NCBI RefSeq assembly: GCF_006516955.1
Contig: NZ_VHLG01000004.1
Coordinates: 62,001-126,000 of the forward strand
Source: Martelella alba
GTDB lineage: Bacteria; Pseudomonadota; Alphaproteobacteria; Rhizobiales; Rhizobiaceae
Direction of reading: 5' to 3'
DNA: 64,000 bases
Each line of letters starts with the position of its first letter. Position 1 is the first letter of the stretch. The position numbers and the translations under genes are program-made. This document shows positions 31,280-40,194 of this stretch, piece after piece. The notes below the pieces were generated by a model, which did not search any database, was not told the origin of the DNA, and was given only the letters and a program-made list of their open reading frames with translations.

Positions 31280-31350
31280 CATCTCCTCCACACCATTACA
31301 CATCCTGTGCCGGGCGAATGTCGAGGCGACCGGCATTTTATCCTTATTAG

Positions 31351-33561
31351 TTAGAGGAAGCTTTGGGGATCAATGTCAAGCTGAACATGAACGGAACCCC
31401 GCTCTTTTGGCCCATTCGCGATCATTGTCCCGAGATAAGTCTGAATATCATCCGCCCGGCGTCCATGCACCAGCAGGCGGAAACGGTGACGGCCGCGTAT
31501 CAGCGCCAGCGGCGCCTCCGCTGGCCCGAGTATGGCAATCGTGGCCGAGAAGGGGGCTGCTGAACGAAGGCCGCGCGCATGCTGCTCGGCATCCTGGCGC
31601 GTATCTGCCGAGACAATCACCGAGGCAAGCCGGCCAAAGGGCGGCAATCCGCCCTTTTCCCGCTCATTGATCTCGCGCTCGTAAAAAGCCTCGGCGTCGC
31701 CCGAGACAATGGCCTGCATCACCGGATGCATCGGCTGATAGGTCTGGATGAGACCAAGGCTCTTCCGCCCCGTACGCCCTGCCCGGCCGGTCACCTGCGA
31801 CAGGAGCTGGAATGTCCGTTCGGCCGCACGGGGATCTCCGTTGGACAGACCGATATCGGCATCGACAACCCCGACAAGCGTGATCAGCGGAAAATTATGC
31901 CCCTTGGCGACCAGTTGCGTGCCGATAACGATATCCGCCTCGCCTTTGGCAACCGCTTCAAGCTCCAGCCTGAGCCGCTTGACCCCGCCCGCCAGATCCG
32001 ATGACAGGATGATGATCCGCTTTTCGGGAAAATGCTTCTCCGCCTCCTCGGCGATGCGCTCCACACCCGGACCGCAGGCGGCCAGATGATCAAGCGTGCC
32101 GCATTCCGGGCAGGCTTCCGGCACACGCTCGGCATAGCCGCAATGATGGCACATCAGCTGGCCGCGAAAGCGATGCTCCACCAGCCAGCTGGCGCAGTTC
32201 GGACACTGGAAGCGATGGCCGCAGACGCGGCACAGCGTCAGCGGCGCATAGCCGCGCCGGTTCAAAAACAACAGCGCCTGCTCGCCGCGCCCGACGGTCT
32301 TGCCGATTTCCTCCAGCAGCACGGGCGACAGAAAGCCGCCGCGCGCCGGCGGATGACGCCTGAGATCGACGGTCTTGAGATCCGGCAGCGCCGCTTCGCG
32401 ATAGCGCCCCGGCAGGTGGATCCGCTCATAACGACCGGCCAGCGCATTGACCTGACTTTCCACCGAAGGCGTCGCTGACACCAGAACCACCGGAAAGCCG
32501 CCAATACGCGCCCTGACAACAGCCATGTCACGGGCGTTGTAGAAAACCCGGTCTTCCTGCTTATAGGCAGGATCATGCTCTTCATCGACGATGATCAGTC
32601 CGAGATCGGCAAAGGGCAGGAACAGAGCCGAGCGCGCGCCTGCCACAACCCGGATTTCGCCCTCCGCAGTCTGCCGCCAGACCTTTTCACGCATGCGCGG
32701 CGGAAGATCGGAATGCCATTCACCGGGCTTTGCGCCGAAACGATCCTCGAAGCGTTCAAGAAAAGCGGCCGTCAGTGCAATCTCCGGCAGGAGAATCAGC
32801 ACCTGCTTGCCCCGTTTCAGCGTCTCGGCAATTGCTTCGAAATAGACCTCGGTCTTGCCGGAACCGGTGACACCATCGATCAGCGACACGGAAAAGGCGT
32901 GTTGTGCGGCAGCATGACGCAGGGCCTCACCCGCTTCAAGCTGGTCACCGGCGAGATCTGCCGGCGCGTGATCAGGATCAGGGGTTGCGACAACCGGCGG
33001 CGGCGGCAAAAACTCCGTATCGAAGACACCGGCCTTCATCAGCCCGTCAACCACGCCAGGCGTAACGCCAGCAGCGCGGGCGAGGCCAAGCCGCGTCCAG
33101 CCGGTGCCATTTTCGGCAAGTTCCAGAACACGCGCACGCGCCGGTGTCAGCCGCTCCGGGCGCGCATCCGTCAGCACCAGCCCCTCGACCATCGGCTCCG
33201 GCTCAAGCGCTGCCGGTGCGCGCATCGCCATGCGGGCAATCAGACCCGGCGGTGACAGCGTGTAGGCCGCCACCCAGTCGATAAACCGGCGCATCTCATC
33301 TGAGACCGGCGGGCAGTCGAAAACATGGGTGATCGGGCGCAGCTTTTTCGGGTCGACGCCATCGCCATCGCCCTGATCCCAGACAACGCCGATCAGCTGA
33401 CGCGGGCCGACCGGCACCTGAACGATACTGCCCGGCCCAACGGCCATGCCCTCCGGCACGGCATAGGAATAGGGACCAGCGACCGGCAGAGGCACCAGAA
33501 CAGGCACCGTGCGCTTCAACACCGGCACCTCACCGAAAAGATCAAGCAGTTCGTTCGTCAT
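31351..33561 (-). CDS. priA: Primosomal protein N' (replication restart helicase PriA)
   Basis: A 736-residue superfamily 2 helicase that restarts stalled forks. It has the N-terminal 3'-DNA-binding domain (VPLPVAGPYSYAVPEG), Walker A GVTGSGKTEVY, the DEEHD box and four CxxC pairs (CRVCGHRFQCPNC; CHHCGYAERVPEACPEC) for zinc. It ends with helicase motifs GTQLVAKGHNFP and QVTGRAGR. The ATG at 33561 is favoured: homologues begin near the VPVLVPLP motif, and CCAGGG lies upstream. Confidence 0.96.
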   Translation of the reverse strand: MTNELLDLFGEVPVLKRTVPVLVPLPVAGPYSYAVPEGMAVGPGSIVQVPVGPRQLIGVVWDQGDGDGVDPKKLRPITHVFDCPPVSDEMRRFIDWVAAYTLSPPGLIARMAMRAPAALEPEPMVEGLVLTDARPERLTPARARVLELAENGTGWTRLGLARAAGVTPGVVDGLMKAGVFDTEFLPPPPVVATPDPDHAPADLAGDQLEAGEALRHAAAQHAFSVSLIDGVTGSGKTEVYFEAIAETLKRGKQVLILLPEIALTAAFLERFEDRFGAKPGEWHSDLPPRMREKVWRQTAEGEIRVVAGARSALFLPFADLGLIIVDEEHDPAYKQEDRVFYNARDMAVVRARIGGFPVVLVSATPSVESQVNALAGRYERIHLPGRYREAALPDLKTVDLRRHPPARGGFLSPVLLEEIGKTVGRGEQALLFLNRRGYAPLTLCRVCGHRFQCPNCASWLVEHRFRGQLMCHHCGYAERVPEACPECGTLDHLAACGPGVERIAEEAEKHFPEKRIIILSSDLAGGVKRLRLELEAVAKGEADIVIGTQLVAKGHNFPLITLVGVVDADIGLSNGDPRAAERTFQLLSQVTGRAGRTGRKSLGLIQTYQPMHPVMQAIVSGDAEAFYEREINEREKGGLPPFGRLASVIVSADTRQDAEQHARGLRSAAPFSATIAILGPAEAPLALIRGRHRFRLLVHGRRADDIQTYLGTMIANGPKERGSVHVQLDIDPQSFL

Positions 33562-33630
33562 TGGCCCTGGAGATTGCCTGTCACGACCCCGAAAGTGAAG
33601 CGGACGCTTCACGAACGGGCGCTACCCGCC

Positions 33631-34542
33631 TCAAGCAGCGGATTTGAAAGAGAAGACAGCGTCCGGATTATCCGCCAGCGCGTGGACCGTGTGATATTCC
33701 AGCGCCGCCGTTGCAGCCTGCGGATCACCATCCAGCTGATCCGGCATGATCATATTGCCGATGGTGAAATCGAACCGATCGCCCTTCTTGTTCAGCAATT
33801 CATGAAACACGGTCATGTCACGAAGCTCGGTCGACCATTTGGCGAACCAGTAGAACAGGCCGGAATTGCGTGCCTTCAGGTTCACCGGCAGCACCGGCAG
33901 ATTATATTTGCGCGCGAAGCCAACAGCCGAGGTTTTCCACGGGCGTTCATTGAGCTTGCCATTGGCCCAGTAGGCAATGCGCCCGGAGGGAAACAGCACT
34001 GTGGCCTTCTCCTCCTTGATCGCCCGATTGGTGACCTGCAGCGTCTCGCGCGCCTTGAGCTTGCTCTTGAACTCCTCGCGCCACTCCACCGGAATCACCA
34101 TCTCGACAAGGCGCGGATTGACCCGGACCGCATCCCGGTTGGCGAAGAACATCATATCCGGCCGGCGTTCCTTCAGCAGATCGAACACCGCCACACCGTC
34201 AGCGATCCCCGTGGGGTGGTTGGAGACCATCAGAAAACCGCCGGTTTCAGGAATCCGCTCGCGCTGCTGGCAATAGATATTCAGCTTCAGCTTGTTGCTG
34301 AGATATTCCATCACCTGATAACCGCCCATGGACTGGGTGTCATTGGCAAACTCGATGGCACGCCCATAACCGAGCATGGCATAGAGAAACGGCCGCATCA
34401 CCGGCCAGAAAGGGCTGTGGACAATCTGCTGGCCGCGCTCGGCAATCAGGGTATCAACGATATGACCGGGCCGCCCCTGAGACACCAGGGCAATCGCCTC
34501 GGCGAACTGCGTCAGGGCTGATGATGACTCACGACGCGCCAT
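33631..34542 (-). CDS. Lysophospholipid acyltransferase family protein
   Basis: A 303-residue acyltransferase of the PlsC superfamily. The catalytic His-Asp motif is NHPTGIADG, in the spacing of the COG3176/hemolysin-like branch, followed by LFPSGRIAYW (acyl-acceptor site). It probably acylates a lysolipid at the inner membrane; the acceptor is unknown, and an ornithine-lipid type role is one possibility. It starts about 145 bases from divergent xerC. Confidence 0.82.
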   Translation of the reverse strand: MARRESSSALTQFAEAIALVSQGRPGHIVDTLIAERGQQIVHSPFWPVMRPFLYAMLGYGRAIEFANDTQSMGGYQVMEYLSNKLKLNIYCQQRERIPETGGFLMVSNHPTGIADGVAVFDLLKERRPDMMFFANRDAVRVNPRLVEMVIPVEWREEFKSKLKARETLQVTNRAIKEEKATVLFPSGRIAYWANGKLNERPWKTSAVGFARKYNLPVLPVNLKARNSGLFYWFAKWSTELRDMTVFHELLNKKGDRFDFTIGNMIMPDQLDGDPQAATAALEYHTVHALADNPDAVFSFKSAA

Positions 34543-34686
34543 TGGAATTCCCGCATCCTCCGAAGGATTCGCATGTTATTTCAATGTGAAAGAACAATGA
34601 CACCTCCCTCTGATCCGTTAGTCTTTTGCTAACACACTTTACTGCAAAATCGTCAACCGGCAAGAAATTCCTTGGACGGACAACGT

Positions 34687-35622
34687 ATGGAAAGATTTCT
34701 CATTCCCGCTGATGCGGCATTGAATGCGCTTCGTCAAGACTGGCTGTCATCGCTAACGGAAGAACGAAGGCTATCCGACAACACGATGATTGCCTATGAG
34801 CGTGACACGCGGCAGTTTCTCCAGTTCCTCTGCGGCCATCTGGCCCACCCTGTCCGCCTTGCCGATATTGCAGCACTCAGACCTGCGGATCTGCGTGCCT
34901 ATCTTGCCTTTCGCCGCAAAGGCGGCGTGGAGGCACGAACACTGGGCCGCGACCTGGCGGGTCTGCGCTCTTTTCTGCGTTGGCTGGAAAAAAAAGACCT
35001 CGCCAATGCTGCAGGCGCACGCGCCATGCGCTCGCCGCGCCAGCCGAAATCGCTGCCAAAACCACTGGCACGCGATGAGGCGCTTCTGGTGACCCAGGCG
35101 ACCGCCCAGCGCGCCGAAGAACCCTGGATTGCCGCCCGCAATGCCGCTATTTTCTGCCTGCTCTATGGCGCGGGCCTGCGCATTTCCGAGGCGCTGGCGC
35201 TGACACCTGACGATTTTGCCGGCCGCCCGACCTCGCTGCGCATCCGCGGCAAGGGCAACAAGACACGACTGGTACCGCTGCTCGAAATCGTGCTGGACAG
35301 CGTTGAGGATTATATCAGGCTCTGCCCCTATGCGCCCGGCCCTGATGACGCATTGTTTCGCGGGCAAAAGGGCAAGCCCCTGCAACCGGCCATCATCCAG
35401 CGTGAGATGCAGGCCATGCGCGGCGCGCTCGGCCTGCCGGACACAGCCACGCCGCACGCGCTGCGTCATTCATTCGCCACGCATCTGCTGGCCGCTGGCG
35501 GCGATCTCAGAACCATACAGGAACTGCTTGGCCATGCCAGCCTTTCGACAACCCAGATCTATACCGGGGTCGACACAGGTCACCTGCTCGATATCTATGA
35601 TCGCGCCCATCCACGCGCTTAA
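34687..35622 (+). CDS. xerC: Tyrosine recombinase XerC
   Basis: A 311-residue site-specific recombinase that resolves chromosome dimers at dif with XerD. The N-terminal SAM-like core-binding domain (LTEERRLSDNTMIAYERD) precedes the catalytic domain. Catalytic residues lie in GAGLRISEAL (Arg), IRGKGNKTR (Lys), HALRHSFATHLL (His, Arg), LGHASLSTTQIYTGV (His, and Tyr after it). The ATG at 34687 follows GGACGGA, and the in-frame TTG at 34672 is less likely. A 12-bp hairpin follows. Confidence 0.93.
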   Translation: MERFLIPADAALNALRQDWLSSLTEERRLSDNTMIAYERDTRQFLQFLCGHLAHPVRLADIAALRPADLRAYLAFRRKGGVEARTLGRDLAGLRSFLRWLEKKDLANAAGARAMRSPRQPKSLPKPLARDEALLVTQATAQRAEEPWIAARNAAIFCLLYGAGLRISEALALTPDDFAGRPTSLRIRGKGNKTRLVPLLEIVLDSVEDYIRLCPYAPGPDDALFRGQKGKPLQPAIIQREMQAMRGALGLPDTATPHALRHSFATHLLAAGGDLRTIQELLGHASLSTTQIYTGVDTGHLLDIYDRAHPRA

Positions 35623-35653
35623 AGCGCCGATCTGAAAGAAGCAGATCGGCGCT
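35623..35653 (+). terminator. Hairpin after xerC
   Basis: A perfect 12-bp stem (35623-35634 with 35642-35653) with a 7-base loop begins directly after the xerC stop. No T run follows, so termination would be weak or Rho-assisted. Confidence 0.6.
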
Positions 35654-35828
35654 CGATCCAGTTGTTTTCGCCGCACGATCCTGTCGATCCTCGCTTCGCT
35701 CCGGTCGGATCAAACGCGAGATATGGGCTTTCGGAATCTAATTGGCGGCTGGTTTCGTGAGCCCGATGGCAAAGCCGGGAAGCTGGAACATCGGAGAAAA
35801 CCTCACCTGTCGAGAACGCCAGACGCAA

Positions 35829-35859
35829 ATGAGCCTCGCGGCAAAGCTGCCAGGCTCAT
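35829..35859 (-). terminator. Hairpin after the first secreted paralogue
   Basis: ATGAGCCT (35829-35836) pairs with AGGCTCAT (35852-35859), with a smaller stem inside. On the minus strand it lies 22 bases after the stop of the gene at 35881-36120 and is followed by a short T run. Confidence 0.5.
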
Positions 35860-35880
35860 GTCACCGGACAATGACAACGG

Positions 35881-36120
35881 TCAGTGCCTCTTATCATGCA
35901 TGTCAACCAGCTTGAACGTGCCGGAAGGCCCGACGCGATAGGTTTTCACGACATCCTCGTCCATGATTCCCTTCCCCTCAACCGACACAAGATCGCCGAC
36001 CTTTGCATGCTTTTCAAGCGCGACCTCGGCAACGCTCCTCTCCGGCTCCGCCTCGCCAGCAAAGCCGGTACCGGCACTGGCGGCACAAACGAGAACCGAC
36101 AGCGTGATCAATTTCCTCAT
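35881..36120 (-). CDS. Small secreted protein, paralogue 1 (KTYRVGP-TFKLVD type)
   Basis: A 79-residue protein with a signal peptide (MRKLITLSVLVCAASAGTGFAG). The short mature part ends with KTYRVGPSGTFKLVD and MHDKRH. The same pattern occurs in the neighbour at 36335-36583 (KTYRVGPNNTFKLVD). Both also share a VGxLVxVE segment. The start at 36120 is placed after AGGA with seven bases spacing; two other in-frame ATGs lie just upstream. I do not recognise a named family. Its role is unknown, probably periplasmic. Confidence 0.72.
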   Translation of the reverse strand: MRKLITLSVLVCAASAGTGFAGEAEPERSVAEVALEKHAKVGDLVSVEGKGIMDEDVVKTYRVGPSGTFKLVDMHDKRH

Positions 36121-36334
36121 GTTCATTTCCTGCATAACTATTTTCAGATCATGCTGAGCGTGGATTGCTCACTGTCATTATTCGAACCTATTCAATTTAT
36201 AAAATGATATATCAGTATATAATATATATATAATTATAATTTACATGAATCCACGTAAACACAGACAAAATTAAAGAACCTCCGCAGACATATTCTGCGG
36301 AGTCTCCCTGTAAAACAGATATACTCGGCCTGTT
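36121..36334. other. AT-rich spacer between the two secreted paralogues
   Basis: Bases about 36180-36250 are nearly pure A/T with alternating TA runs, in sharp contrast with the GC-rich surroundings. A 9-bp hairpin (36280-36302) at the right side lies downstream of paralogue 2 and looks like its terminator. Confidence 0.5.
36280..36302 (-). terminator. Hairpin after the second secreted paralogue
   Basis: CTCCGCAGA pairs with TCTGCGGAG around a 5-base loop. On the minus strand GTTCTTTAAT follows, 33 bases after the stop codon of the gene at 36335-36583. Confidence 0.65.
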
Positions 36335-36583
36335 TTAATGCGCAGAGTCGAGACGCTGCTGATAATCAACCAGCTTGAACGTGTTATTCGGGCCAACGCG
36401 ATAGGTTTTTGTCATCGGCTTGCCGACAATGTCCGTGCTCTCGACGGTAACCAGCGAACCAACAGCGGCCTGCTGCTCGGCGGCAACCTGGGCCGGTGAC
36501 TGTTCGATCATCGGCTGCGCAGCAAAAGCTGCGCTGGTGCCGGCGATCAGAGCGATAGCGGATGCTGCAATAATCTTCTTCAT
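36335..36583 (-). CDS. Small secreted protein, paralogue 2 (KTYRVGP-TFKLVD type)
   Basis: An 82-residue protein with a classical signal peptide (MKKIIAASAIALIAGTSAAFA, likely cleaved before AQP). The mature region is about 60 residues and shares EQSPAQVAxE, VGSLVTVES and KTYRVGPNNTFKLVD with the neighbour at 35881-36120. Neither has cysteines in the mature part. A duplication is the simplest explanation. Function is unknown; both lie downstream of a cytochrome b561 gene on the same strand. Confidence 0.75.
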   Translation of the reverse strand: MKKIIAASAIALIAGTSAAFAAQPMIEQSPAQVAAEQQAAVGSLVTVESTDIVGKPMTKTYRVGPNNTFKLVDYQQRLDSAH

Positions 36584-36770
36584 GTCTGTTTCCTTGGATG
36601 TATTTTTACGCGACCTTCTTGGTCGTCTGAGTTTTATTTAGAAAACAGATAGGTATTATTCAATAAAAAATACAACAAAAAGAAAATAAAGTAATTATAT
36701 TAATTATTTCTTATATCGAAAAAGCAATAAATAATAGTAATACTTTGATTCATCCGCCATGTCAGGCAAC
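36584..36770. other. AT-rich promoter region upstream of paralogue 2
   Basis: About 36640-36750 consists of long A and T runs. It probably holds the promoter of the secreted paralogue on the minus strand, and the end of the cytochrome b561 unit. Confidence 0.4.
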
Positions 36771-37289
36771 TCAGCCGCGTGTCATGCGCTTCAACACATC
36801 CGTTTTCCACCAGTATTGATGCACGACCACAGCCGCGACATGGGCGACGATCAGCGCCCAAAGCAGAACCTTCAGCGGTCCGCCATGAACTTCACCCGCG
36901 ATATCGACACCGCCGTAATAGGCCAGAATGCCACTGATCGGCATCAGGAAAAACAGGATGTAAAAGGTCCAGTGTGCGATTCGGGAGGCGAGCTGTAGAA
37001 CCGGCGGTTCTTCTGCCGGCTCTGCCGGTACGCCCTCAGTCAATCTGAGCGCCAGCCGAAGCAAGGCGAGGACGAGAATCGCGATGCCAACATAAGCATG
37101 GATATTGGCTGAAGATATCTCGTCAGGCGTCGGCGTCTGCCCCTTATAGATCAACCGGGACCAGTGTTCCATGCCGTCGGAAAAGATAAGATTGAAGAAA
37201 ATCAACAGCATCATCACCCAGTGAAGGATGCGTTGTGACACTGAGAAGGAAAGTGGAGTAGCAGACACTATTTTTCTCCGATTTTTCAA
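36771..37289 (-). CDS. Cytochrome b561 family protein
   Basis: A 172-residue membrane protein with four helices and histidines placed as haem ligands: QRILHW (His23), ANIHAYVG, ASRIAHW and AHVAAVVVHQYWW. Members move electrons across or along the inner membrane, for example from quinol to superoxide. It lies upstream of the two small secreted paralogues on the same strand, with an AT-rich gap between, so it may or may not be co-transcribed. Confidence 0.88.
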   Translation of the reverse strand: MKNRRKIVSATPLSFSVSQRILHWVMMLLIFFNLIFSDGMEHWSRLIYKGQTPTPDEISSANIHAYVGIAILVLALLRLALRLTEGVPAEPAEEPPVLQLASRIAHWTFYILFFLMPISGILAYYGGVDIAGEVHGGPLKVLLWALIVAHVAAVVVHQYWWKTDVLKRMTRG

Positions 37290-37315
37290 TTAGATAGACG
37301 TGTCGCCAGTAAATA

Positions 37316-37346
37316 AAAATGCGGCCCGCAAAGCAAGCCGCATTTT
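37316..37346 (-). terminator. Intrinsic terminator of lpdA
   Basis: AAAATGCGGC (37316-37325) pairs with GCCGCATTTT (37337-37346). On the minus strand this is followed by TATTT, 26 bases after the lpdA stop. It should work in both directions because of the A/T ends. Confidence 0.88.
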
Positions 37347-37371
37347 CGTCTTCACTAATTTAGCCGTCTGA

Positions 37372-38778
37372 TTACATATGGATCGGCTTGAAGAAAGTCG
37401 CCATGGCCGCTTCCTTGACGGCTTCCGACATGGTCGGATGCGCGTGGCAGGTGCGTCCCAGATCTTCCGACGAGCCGCCAAATTCCATCAGAACCGCAGC
37501 TTCGTGGATCATCTCGCCAGCGCCGAAGCCGACGATGTGAACACCAAGCACACGATCGGTTGCCTTGTCGGCCAGAACCTTAACGAAACCGTCTGTCACT
37601 TCCATGGCGCGCGCACGGCCATTGGCCATGAAGGGGAACTTGCCAACGCTGTAAGCAATACCAGCAGCCTTCAGCTCTTCTTCGGTTTTGCCGACGGCAG
37701 CCACCTCCGGCTGGGTGTAGACAACGCCCGGAATCACATCATAGTTCACGTGACCAGCCTGGCCGGTCAGGATCTCGGCCAGAGCGACGCCCTCATCCTC
37801 GGCCTTATGCGCCAGCATCGGGCCCTTGACGACATCGCCAATGGCATAGATCCCGTCGACATTGGTCTTGAAGTGATGGTCGATCTCAACCCGGCCGCGC
37901 TCATCAAGCTTTACACCGGCTTCTTCGAGACCAAGGCCAGCCGTATAAGGCTTGCGGCCGGTCGCAACGAGGACAATATCGGCTTCCAGCGTTTCCGCGT
38001 CACCGCCCTTGACGGGTTCAAAGGTCACCTTGGCACCCTTCTCGGCCTTTTCAACGGCGGTCACCTTGGCAGACAGCTTGAAGTCCAGACCCTGCTTGGC
38101 CAGCATCTTCTGGAACTGCTTGGAAACCTCACCGTCCATCGGGCCGAGGATCTTGTCGAGATATTCGACAACCGTGACCTTGGCACCAAGCCGCGACCAG
38201 ACCGAGCCGAGTTCCAGGCCGATGACACCGCCGCCGACAACGACGAGCTTTTCCGGTACGGACTTCAACGCGATAGCGCCGGTGGAGGAGACAATCGTTT
38301 CCTCGTCAATATCAACGGCAACACCGGGAATGCCAGCCACATCCGAACCGGTGGCAATGACGATATTCTTGGCTTCGAGCTCCTGAACCGCGCCGTCTTC
38401 AGCCGTCACGGAAACCTTTCCGGCCGAAACAATCTTGCCCGTTCCCTGGAAGGCATCGATCTTGTTCTTCTTGAACAGGAAGGCCACACCGTCGACATTC
38501 GACTTCACGACGCTGTCCTTGTGCGCCATCAGCTTGCCGTGATCAAGTTCGACACCGGCAAGCTTCACACCCAGGCTCTCCATGCCATGCGCCGCATGGG
38601 CATAGGTCTCCGAGGCATGCAGCAGGGCCTTTGAGGGGATGCAGCCGACATTGAGGCAGGTTCCGCCATAGGTGGCGCGCTTTTCGACAACAGCCACCTT
38701 CAGCCCGAGCTGCGAGGCCTTGACCGCGCAGACATAGCCGCCAGGGCCGGACCCGATTACAACAACATCATATGCCAT
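37372..38778 (-). CDS. lpdA: Dihydrolipoyl dehydrogenase (E3)
   Basis: A 468-residue flavoenzyme that reoxidises dihydrolipoyl groups of the 2-oxoglutarate dehydrogenase complex. It has the FAD motif VVVIGSGPGGYVCAVKA, the redox disulfide GGTCLNVGCIPSKALL, the NAD motif VVVGGGVIGLELGSV and the C-terminal His-Glu region TCHAHPTMSEAVKEA. The ATG at 38778 follows AGAGGAAG; an open frame continues 66 bases upstream. It follows sucB, but two exporter genes are inserted between them. Confidence 0.96.
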   Translation of the reverse strand: MAYDVVVIGSGPGGYVCAVKASQLGLKVAVVEKRATYGGTCLNVGCIPSKALLHASETYAHAAHGMESLGVKLAGVELDHGKLMAHKDSVVKSNVDGVAFLFKKNKIDAFQGTGKIVSAGKVSVTAEDGAVQELEAKNIVIATGSDVAGIPGVAVDIDEETIVSSTGAIALKSVPEKLVVVGGGVIGLELGSVWSRLGAKVTVVEYLDKILGPMDGEVSKQFQKMLAKQGLDFKLSAKVTAVEKAEKGAKVTFEPVKGGDAETLEADIVLVATGRKPYTAGLGLEEAGVKLDERGRVEIDHHFKTNVDGIYAIGDVVKGPMLAHKAEDEGVALAEILTGQAGHVNYDVIPGVVYTQPEVAAVGKTEEELKAAGIAYSVGKFPFMANGRARAMEVTDGFVKVLADKATDRVLGVHIVGFGAGEMIHEAAVLMEFGGSSEDLGRTCHAHPTMSEAVKEAAMATFFKPIHM

Positions 38779-38889
38779 GGAACTTCCTCTTCTTATCCCG
38801 GTGAACCGGACCGGCCTGACGCTTTCTGCGCCGCCCGATACCATGGTCCACCCGTTTGAAAAACAGTTAAACCAAACCTTCCCCGACCA

Positions 38890-39528
38890 TCAGCCCGCCT
38901 TCTCGGTGGCAAGCTTCAGCCCGAAGGCAATGAACACGGCGCCGCTGGCGCGGTTGATCCACGTGCTGGCCCGCTCAAAGCCTGCCCGCATCTGCGGCAT
39001 CGTCAAAAACAGCGAAACGCCGACAAACCACGCGATCAGGCAGCTCGCCATCACCATCCCGTAACCGAATTTCACCGCCGAGGGCGTCGACAGGCTGACG
39101 ACGGCGGAGAAAATCGAAAGGAAGAAAATCACCGGTTTCGGGTTCAGCGCATTGGCCAGAAAGCCAAGCAGAAAGGCGCGTCTGGCGCTTTGATGGGCGG
39201 CCGGCACAGCGGAAACATCCTGCTGCAGCGACACCTTTCCGGCCCGCAGCGACTGAATGCCGAGAAAGATCAGGTAGGCCACGCCGAGCCATTTGACGAT
39301 ATTGAACAGCAGGATCGATTTCGAGATGATCAGCCCAAGACCAAGGATCGTGTAGCTGACGTGAAACATCAGCGAGGTGCCGATGCCGAAGCTGGTCAGG
39401 ATGGCCGCTTTACGCCCGTGCAGCACCGCCTGGCGGATCACCATGGCCGTATCGGCACCCGGTGCGACAATGGCAAAGGAAAACACCGCCATCAATGATG
39501 CCAATTCGATCAGATACTGATGCAGCAC
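38890..39528 (-). CDS. LysE/RhtB family exporter, copy 2
   Basis: A 212-residue membrane protein with five to six helices. The family signature FAIVAPGADTAMVIRQAVLHGRKAA lies near the N-terminus (PGAD instead of PGPD), and NALNPKPVIFFLSIFSAVV follows. Members export amino acids or small compounds. It lies 25 bases from the other exporter (39554-40168), from which it is clearly diverged. Substrate unknown. Confidence 0.86.
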   Translation of the reverse strand: MLHQYLIELASLMAVFSFAIVAPGADTAMVIRQAVLHGRKAAILTSFGIGTSLMFHVSYTILGLGLIISKSILLFNIVKWLGVAYLIFLGIQSLRAGKVSLQQDVSAVPAAHQSARRAFLLGFLANALNPKPVIFFLSIFSAVVSLSTPSAVKFGYGMVMASCLIAWFVGVSLFLTMPQMRAGFERASTWINRASGAVFIAFGLKLATEKAG

Positions 39529-39553
39529 GCTCTAAACCTCCGACTGGACCCTG

Positions 39554-40168
39554 TCACTGCCGCGCGAGCGCAAGCTTCAAACCGAAACCGGCGAAGGCGA
39601 GCGCCACCGAACGGCGCATCCAGACCATCACCGCCTCGCTGGAAAGAACGCGGTCGCGCATCAGCGCCGACAGCTGACCATAGATGACAAAGACGACGAA
39701 TGTCATCACCATGAAGGTCGCAGAAAGCGCAAGCATCTGCAAAAGCGCATCGCCGCGCCCGGCGTCGATGAACTGCGGCAGAAAGGCGAGAAAGAACACC
39801 GACAGTTTCGGGTTTAAAATATTGAGCAGAAAACCGTCGCGCACGACGCCAAACACGCTGCGCGTCTTCATGCCGGAAGATGAGACCGCCATGGTGCCAC
39901 GCTCTTTCAGCGTCATCCAGGCAAGATAGATGAGATAGGCGACGCCGGCGATCTTGACCGTCTGAAAGGCGATCGCGCTGGTGTGAAACAGGGCAGCGAG
40001 GCCGAAGATCGACGCGGCAATGGCCGGAACAATGCCGAATGTACAGCCAAGGGCGGCAGCGATGGAAGCGCGCCGCCCTTGTGAGAGACCAATGGCAAGG
40101 GTGTAGACGACACCCGTGCCGGGGATAAGGACCACGACCAGCGCAGTGATGAGAAATTCGATGCTCAT
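39554..40168 (-). CDS. LysE/RhtB family exporter, copy 1
   Basis: A 204-residue membrane protein of the same family, with VVLIPGTGVVYTLAIGLSQG and NILNPKLSVFFLAFLPQF. It begins 26 bases after the sucB stop, in the same direction, and is followed after 25 bases by a second family member and then lpdA. The inserted pair probably shares the suc transcript. Substrate unknown. Confidence 0.86.
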   Translation of the reverse strand: MSIEFLITALVVVLIPGTGVVYTLAIGLSQGRRASIAAALGCTFGIVPAIAASIFGLAALFHTSAIAFQTVKIAGVAYLIYLAWMTLKERGTMAVSSSGMKTRSVFGVVRDGFLLNILNPKLSVFFLAFLPQFIDAGRGDALLQMLALSATFMVMTFVVFVIYGQLSALMRDRVLSSEAVMVWMRRSVALAFAGFGLKLALARQ

Positions 40169-40194
40169 GGTCCTACCCCCAATGCGACCAGCTT

